A stretch of DNA of 43,518 nt from an uncultured Pelagibacteraceae bacterium. GTDB taxonomy: Bacteria > Pseudomonadota > Alphaproteobacteria > Pelagibacterales > Pelagibacteraceae. The notes under the pieces were generated by a model. The model was not told where the DNA came from. It did no database searches and saw only the letters and a program-made list of their open reading frames with translations. The stretch lies in the NCBI GenBank assembly GCA_902570125.1, contig CACFXK010000010.1:1-43518 (forward strand), given 5' to 3'. The position numbers and the translations under genes were made by a program. Shown piece by piece: positions 39,152 to 43,518 of this stretch; the stretch's first letter is position 1, and each line of letters begins with the position of its first letter.

Positions 39152-39814
39152 TTATGCGTTTTTTAATAACCTTATTTCTTTTAAAAATAAAGAGAGATTT
39201 TCTATTTTATAGTCAATATAGTCTTTATCAGATTCTTTTTTACCCCAATATTCATTATTGATTAGCCAGACTGTCGTAGCTCCTCTTTCTTTACCAATTG
39301 ACAAATTTTTTGCAATGTCTTCAATATAAATTGTTTCTTTAGGATCAATATCAAATTTTTTTATCATCAGATCGAATGCTTTCGCTGCAGGTTTGGGGCT
39401 GTATTCCGCGTCTACTATATCAAATACATTCTCAAATAGATCATCAATCCCCAAATGTGTAGTTATATTACTAACATGCTCACTAGAACCATTAGTAAAA
39501 ACGAATTTTCTTAAATCTAACTTTTCTATTTCACCTCTCAAAACAACATCCTTTTCCATAAAAGATAAGTCAATGTCATGAACGAAATTCAAAAACTCTT
39601 TAGGAGGAATATCGTGATGTATCATTAATCCATTTAGACTTGTATTATATTTATGAAAGTATTCAGTTTGTAACTTTTTAGCTTCGACTAAGTTAATTTT
39701 TAATTTTTCAGAAATGTATTGTGTCATTCTTTTACTTACTTGACCAAATACAGATTCTAAATCCTGATAAAGAACTCCATCACAATCAAATAAAATATTT
39801 TTTATATTTTTCAT
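39152..39814 (-). CDS. HAD hydrolase, pyrimidine 5'-nucleotidase type
   Basis: 220-aa haloacid-dehalogenase phosphatase. Motif I FDCDGVLYQ (nucleophile D10, general acid D12), motif II TNGS, motif III Lys in SPKPAAKAFD and motif IV IYIEDIAKNL are present, with a helical cap between I and II. The form is that of the pyrimidine 5'-nucleotidase/Sdt1-like group that sits between argB and dapD in many Alphaproteobacteria. Substrate is presumably a nucleoside monophosphate, by analogy only. It overlaps argB by 4 bp and dapD follows after 3 bp. Confidence 0.9.
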   Translation of the reverse strand: MKNIKNILFDCDGVLYQDLESVFGQVSKRMTQYISEKLKINLVEAKKLQTEYFHKYNTSLNGLMIHHDIPPKEFLNFVHDIDLSFMEKDVVLRGEIEKLDLRKFVFTNGSSEHVSNITTHLGIDDLFENVFDIVDAEYSPKPAAKAFDLMIKKFDIDPKETIYIEDIAKNLSIGKERGATTVWLINNEYWGKKESDKDYIDYKIENLSLFLKEIRLLKNA

Positions 39815-40659
39815 TTTCTTATTAATGTACCAGCACCTTTGTCTGAGAATAATTCAAAAAGAATTGAATGTTTTTTTCTTCCATCAATAATTCCGACACC
39901 TGTAACTCCATTCATTACTGCATCTAAGCAAGTGTTGATTTTAGGAATCATGCCCTCTGTTATAATTTCATTGTTTATCATCTCTAAAATTTCTGACGAT
40001 GTAATTTCCTCAACCAGTTTTTTTTCTTTATCAAGTACACCTTCAACATTTGTCATTAATAATAATCTTCTACATTTCAAAGATTTAGCTATAGCACCTG
40101 CAGCTGTGTCTCCGTTAATATTAAATGTTTGATTATTTTTACCTAAACCTAAAGGTGATATTATTGGAACTGAACTTTCTTTTATTATATCTTTTATAAT
40201 ATTTATATTAATTTTACTTGGCTCTCCAACGAATCCAAGTTCCTCTGCTTCTGGAATAACCTCAATAACATTATTTTTTTTTGTGTTGATTGATACCGCG
40301 TTTGATCCTTTTTCAATTAAAGAATTAACAATGTCCTCATTGAAATCAATAAGGACATCCTCAACTATATTTATAATTTTTTCATCCGTAACCCTTAAAC
40401 CTCTAATAAATTTTGATTGAATATTTGATTTTTCTAACTCTCTTTTAATTCTAGGGCCTCCTCCGTGGACTATTATTATTGACAATCCTAACTTATTTAG
40501 AATATTTATATCTGAAATAAAATTGTTAAAAATATTTCTATCAATAAAAACGTTTCCTCCATATTTAATGACTATTAATTCATTCTTATATTTATCTATA
40601 TATTTTTTAACTTCCTTGATGGAAGGACCATCTTTTGGTACTATTTTTTCTATTTCCAT
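39811..40659 (-). CDS. argB: Acetylglutamate kinase
   Basis: 282-aa amino-acid-kinase-fold enzyme phosphorylating N-acetylglutamate in arginine synthesis. Phosphate-binding KYGGNVF and IVHGGGPRIKREL, substrate-binding FIRGLRVTDEKI, NINGDTAAGAIAKSLKCRRLL and the catalytic-Lys region IPKINTCLDAVMNGV are all visible. An N-terminal helix (~13-28) of the type found in arginine-inhibited hexameric enzymes is present. It follows yidC after 5 bp. The GTPase gene engB/yihA, often between yidC and argB in Alphaproteobacteria, is absent here. Confidence 0.95.
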   Translation of the reverse strand: MEIEKIVPKDGPSIKEVKKYIDKYKNELIVIKYGGNVFIDRNIFNNFISDINILNKLGLSIIIVHGGGPRIKRELEKSNIQSKFIRGLRVTDEKIINIVEDVLIDFNEDIVNSLIEKGSNAVSINTKKNNVIEVIPEAEELGFVGEPSKININIIKDIIKESSVPIISPLGLGKNNQTFNINGDTAAGAIAKSLKCRRLLLMTNVEGVLDKEKKLVEEITSSEILEMINNEIITEGMIPKINTCLDAVMNGVTGVGIIDGRKKHSILFELFSDKGAGTLIRK

Positions 40660-40664
40660 TTCTA

Positions 40665-42347
40665 TTAAACAGTTTTGACAGTCGTTCTTTTGATTATTAT
40701 GTACTGTTGTGCCATTGTTAAAATATTATTTATAGTCCAGTAAATAACCAGTCCTGCAGGGAAAGGAGCTAGTATTACTGTCAAAAATAAAGGAAAGAAC
40801 ATAAATATTTTTGCTTGAACAGGATCGGGAGGCGTTGGATTTAGTTTTTGCTGCATCCACATTGAAACACCCATTAAGCATGGCCATATACCTATTAGTA
40901 AAAAAGAGGGGGGATCCCATGGAATTAGTCCAAATAAATTAAATATGGATGTAGGATCTCTTTCACTTAAATCTTTTATCCAACCAAAAAATGGCTGATG
41001 TCTCATCTCAATTGTTACAAACAAAACTTTATAAATTGCAAAGAAAAAAGGTATCTGTATAAAAATTGGAAGACACCCACTTATTGGATTAACTTTTTCT
41101 CTTTTGTATAACGCCATCATCTCTTGTTGGAGTTTCATTTTATCTTCTTTATGCAACTCTTTTAGTCTTGTCATTTCTGGCTGAAGGACTTTCATTTTAG
41201 CCATTGACCTAAATGAGTAATTTGCAAGTGGAAAAAATGCTAATCTTATACAAGCAGTTATCATTATAATTGCTATTCCAAAATTGCCAGCTAGATTAAA
41301 GAAATATTGGATTGCAAAGAATAAAGGTTTTACAATGAAGTAAAACCACCCCCAATCTATTGCTAAATCAAACTTATTAATATTCTCACTCTCAGCATAT
41401 CCATCAATAACGTTTACTTCTTTTGCAGCAATAATTAATCTGATTGAGTTACTTTTAGTTTCATTTGCACCAACTTCAGTTGCATTTGTCTCAATAAAAT
41501 TTGCTCTAAACTTATTTTTGTAATCAAAATCAGATCTAAAACTTTTATCTTTTTCAGGGATCAGACTAGTAAGCCAATATTTATCAGTTATACCAAGCCA
41601 TCCAGATTTTGCATTCTTGGAGTATTTTTTTTCCTCAATATCATCATAATCTTCTTCAACCAATTGATCATCAAAAACTCCAATTAGGCCCTCATGCAAA
41701 ATGTAAAAATTAGTTACATCGGGGGCAACATTTCTAATAATTTGTCCATATGGATAAAAATTGTAAGTTTTATCTGAATTGTTAATAATTGTTTGATTAA
41801 TATTGAAAAGATATTGTTTATCTAAACTTATTTCTTTTACGAATTTAATATTTTGATTGTTAGTCCAACTTAATTTTACTGGGGAATTAGGTGTAAGTTT
41901 ATTATTTCCCTCTATATTCCACAGAGATTTTGAGTTTGGTAAGTCAATATTTTTACTAGTTGTTGCCCAACCTGTTTCTACATAATATCCATTATTGGAC
42001 TGTTTAGGATTTAGCAGAATTACATTATCATCTCCATTTAAAGTATTAGTATAATTTTTAAAAGTTAAGTCATCTATTGATGACCCAATTAATGAAATTG
42101 ACCCTTTAATTTTATCATTTTCAAAAAGAATTCTATCATTTTCTTTTAAAGCCTCATTTCTAGATATTTTAATTATTTCTTCGTCCTGAACTAATAACGG
42201 TGCATCTGTTGACGAATTTTCACTGGTAATATTTTTATCATTTTGTATATCTTTTTGTTCCACTACAGCTGGAGCAAAGAACAAACTATAAAGAATTATT
42301 ACTGCCGCACTTAAAGATATCGCAGCAATTACATTTTTTGTATCCAT
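40665..42347 (-). CDS. yidC: Membrane protein insertase YidC
   Basis: 560-aa inner-membrane insertase/chaperone. TM1 (~5-27, VIAAISLSAAVIILYSLFF) precedes a large periplasmic beta-domain (~45-325). The conserved Oxa1-like core (~345-550) then carries MAKMKVLQPEMTRLKELHKE (cytoplasmic C1 loop), INPISGCLPIFIQIPFFFAIYK-like segments and GLVIYWTINNILTMAQQYII at the end. Length is normal. The order rpmH-rnpA-yidD-yidC is the conserved cluster. Confidence 0.98.
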   Translation of the reverse strand: MDTKNVIAAISLSAAVIILYSLFFAPAVVEQKDIQNDKNITSENSSTDAPLLVQDEEIIKISRNEALKENDRILFENDKIKGSISLIGSSIDDLTFKNYTNTLNGDDNVILLNPKQSNNGYYVETGWATTSKNIDLPNSKSLWNIEGNNKLTPNSPVKLSWTNNQNIKFVKEISLDKQYLFNINQTIINNSDKTYNFYPYGQIIRNVAPDVTNFYILHEGLIGVFDDQLVEEDYDDIEEKKYSKNAKSGWLGITDKYWLTSLIPEKDKSFRSDFDYKNKFRANFIETNATEVGANETKSNSIRLIIAAKEVNVIDGYAESENINKFDLAIDWGWFYFIVKPLFFAIQYFFNLAGNFGIAIIMITACIRLAFFPLANYSFRSMAKMKVLQPEMTRLKELHKEDKMKLQQEMMALYKREKVNPISGCLPIFIQIPFFFAIYKVLFVTIEMRHQPFFGWIKDLSERDPTSIFNLFGLIPWDPPSFLLIGIWPCLMGVSMWMQQKLNPTPPDPVQAKIFMFFPLFLTVILAPFPAGLVIYWTINNILTMAQQYIIIKRTTVKTV

Positions 42348-42350
42348 AAA

Positions 42351-42593
42351 TTACTTTTTCTTTTTAACTGGATCAAATCCTTCTCCACCACCCAAAAATT
42401 TTATTGGATGGCAACTAAGTATTCTTTTAAATCCATTAATACTTCCCTTTAAAATTCCATTTTCTTTTAAATTTTCAATAAAATAATCAGAACATGTTGG
42501 AAGATATCTGCAGTTATTTCCTAAATATGGAGATATCAGAATTTGATAAAACCTTATAATCTTAATCATTAAAAATTTGATAAAATTAGTCAT
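42351..42593 (-). CDS. yidD: YidD, membrane protein insertion efficiency factor
   Basis: 80-aa protein with an amphipathic/hydrophobic N-terminal stretch (KIIRFYQILISPYLG), the conserved CRYLPTCSDYFIENL and the Cys/His region ILSCHPIKFLGGGEGFDPV. It assists YidC-dependent insertion. It overlaps rnpA by 4 bp and precedes yidC by 3 bp. Confidence 0.96.
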   Translation of the reverse strand: MTNFIKFLMIKIIRFYQILISPYLGNNCRYLPTCSDYFIENLKENGILKGSINGFKRILSCHPIKFLGGGEGFDPVKKKK

Positions 42594-42931
42594 TTAATTT
42601 TTTTAAAGTCTTCTAGTGTTGCGTTTTTTATTGTTTCATAAGGATCCCTGCTTACGGATATTCTTGCAATCAATAAATAACAATAATCAAGATTAAGGTT
42701 AATTGACTTCACAGCTTCGTTCATAATATTTCTTAGCCTTCTTTTAATTCTATTTCTAGTCACTGCATTCCCAATTTTCTTTTTGGCTACAAAACTTATA
42801 TTTAATTTATTATTATTTTTATCAGAAAGTTTTTTAAAGAAAATTGTTAAGTATTTGTTAGAAATTTTTTTTCCATTCAGAATAGACTTAAAATCCTCAT
42901 TTTTAGAAAGGCTAACAATCTTGTTTTTCAT
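42590..42931 (-). CDS. rnpA: Ribonuclease P protein component
   Basis: 113-aa basic protein cofactor of RNase P, which matures tRNA 5' ends. The RNR signature appears in KKIGNAVTRNRIKRRLRNI (~50-68), and the opening LSKNEDFKSIL is typical. Its ATG shares one base with the rpmH stop (TAATG on the minus strand). The RNA component (rnpB) is not in this window. Confidence 0.96.
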   Translation of the reverse strand: MKNKIVSLSKNEDFKSILNGKKISNKYLTIFFKKLSDKNNNKLNISFVAKKKIGNAVTRNRIKRRLRNIMNEAVKSINLNLDYCYLLIARISVSRDPYETIKNATLEDFKKIK

Positions 42932-43068
42932 TAAGCGTTTGTCAATTTTTTTCTTCCTTTGGCTCTTCTTCTTTTTAATACTTTTCTTCCACCCTTTGTT
43001 TTTTTTTTAGCTCTAAATCCAACAGCCCTTTTTCTTTTTCTGTTACTTGGTTGATATGTACGTTTCAT
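42931..43068 (-). CDS. rpmH: 50S ribosomal protein L34
   Basis: 45-aa, very basic protein translated from the minus strand, starting [20 protein letters not shown] and ending with GRKKLTNA. This is unmistakable L34. The gene contains a run of ten A bases (coding KKK) that could be slippage-prone in sequencing or transcription; the frame stays open as given. It heads the rpmH-rnpA-yidD-yidC cluster, which in many bacteria is near dnaA and oriC. Here a TVP38 gene, not dnaA, lies upstream. Confidence 0.97.
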   Translation of the reverse strand: MKRTYQPSNRKRKRAVGFRAKKKTKGGRKVLKRRRAKGRKKLTNA

Positions 43069-43072
43069 TGTT

Positions 43073-43092
43073 GTTAAATTAATGTTAAATTT
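43073..43092. repeat. Direct repeat and AT tract upstream of rpmH
   Basis: GTTAAATT occurs twice (43073-43080 and 43084-43091), offset 11 bp, about one helical turn, just upstream of the rpmH start. A run of alternating A/T follows at ~43106-43119. It may hold promoter elements for either divergent gene. Confidence 0.3.
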
Positions 43093-43150
43093 CGGTAGTT
43101 ATACAAATATATATATATAAGTACAGCGATTTTTAATAAGTTAAAAATCA

Positions 43151-43518
43151 ATGAATAGAGAAAAAAAAATTAAACTATTTTTAGGCTCTGCCTACATTTT
43201 GATAGTATTTGTTTTTTTATTGATTTTTTTTAACAACTTTTCCCTTCAGGATTTTTCAAGTTATCAATTAATAAGACAAAATAGAGATGCTTTAGAAAAT
43301 TTTAAAAATAGTAATATTTTTTTATCAAGTATTATTTTTTTAATAGGCACCATAGTCTGGGTCCTTTTATTAGGTTTTGGATCTCCAGTTTTTCTAGTTG
43401 GTGGTTTTATTTTTGGAAAGTGGTTAGGAACCGTAATCATAGTATTTGGATTGTCTATTGGTGCAACACTTCTTTATATGTTTGCAAATTATTTTTTAAG
43501 GGATTTGGTTGAGGAAAA
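43151..43518 (+). CDS. TVP38/TMEM64 (DedA-like) membrane protein, 3' end outside window
   Basis: The first 122 codons are visible, starting at the ATG at 43151. TM1 is at ~8-27 (KLFLGSAYILIVFVFLLIFF); after a soluble loop, a hydrophobic segment (SIIFLIGTIVWVLLLGFG) leads into the family core SPVFLVGGFIFGKWLGTVII, followed by SIGATLLYMFANYFLRD. The G-x3-FG and GAT-x3-AN/R positions match the TVP38/VTT domain, whose members affect lipid scrambling or membrane homeostasis. The gene is cut by the window edge. It diverges from rpmH over 82 bp. Confidence 0.85.
   Translation, partial: MNREKKIKLFLGSAYILIVFVFLLIFFNNFSLQDFSSYQLIRQNRDALENFKNSNIFLSSIIFLIGTIVWVLLLGFGSPVFLVGGFIFGKWLGTVIIVFGLSIGATLLYMFANYFLRDLVEE

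Noticed and set aside
42783..43010. Open frame antisense to rnpA and rpmH
   Set aside because: A Phe/Leu-rich mirror of the Lys-rich L34 and RnpA coding sequence.
43097..43105. DnaA-box-like TTATACAAA near rpmH
   Set aside because: Two mismatches from TTATCCACA in an AT-rich gap, single copy and no dnaA beside it; too weak to call an origin.

Overview
The window comes from an AT-rich, tightly packed bacterial chromosome. It shows no rRNA, CRISPR array, insertion sequence or phage gene. The streamlined layout, Lys/Asn/Ile-rich proteins, RegB-type kinase, dnaJ-cobS-cobT cluster and rpmH-rnpA-yidD-yidC-argB-HAD-dapD-dapE order point to an Alphaproteobacterium, most likely SAR11 (Pelagibacterales) or a similar marine lineage. 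That is inference from gene content and composition, not from a marker tree. No gap between genes exceeds 300 bases. The largest are 22915-23085 (171 bp, before gyrB) and 6357-6506 (150 bp, between uppP and gltD).

Region 1 (1-6356): aceE (its start lies just outside the window), an E2 acetyltransferase without any lipoyl domain, a gamma-butyrobetaine-hydroxylase-like dioxygenase and a DMT permease, ending against convergent uppP. Region 2 (6507-13217): gltD-gltB glutamate synthase, convergent with an alpha/beta hydrolase. Region 3 (13260-22914): a GT4 glycosyltransferase followed by the translation block thrS-infC-rpmI-rplT-pheS-pheT-lepA and tRNA-Ser(GGA). Region 4 (23086-26424): gyrB and a RegB-like redox sensor kinase. 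Region 5 (26421-29705, minus): dnaJ-cobS-cobT. Region 6 (29726-31580): bolA, and aroK-aroB on the minus strand. Region 7 (31636-35730): a 60-aa membrane protein, a 578-aa secreted helical protein, def, fmt and truA. Region 8 (35727-43068, minus): rpmH-rnpA-yidD-yidC-argB-HAD-dapD-dapE, then a histone-deacetylase-like enzyme and a SET-domain protein. A TVP38-family membrane protein runs off the right edge.

Most of the window is core metabolism and translation, and I see no clear new defence or mobile system. The points most worth a second look are the lipoyl-less E2 in aceEF, the SET plus deacetylase pair at a rearranged dap/truA junction, the dnaJ-cobS-cobT set without other cobalamin genes, the RegB-like kinase without a neighbouring regulator, the uncharacterised membrane/secreted pair before def, and the compressed architecture: all five convergent pairs overlap at their stop codons, and some divergent pairs leave room only for nearly leaderless mRNAs.
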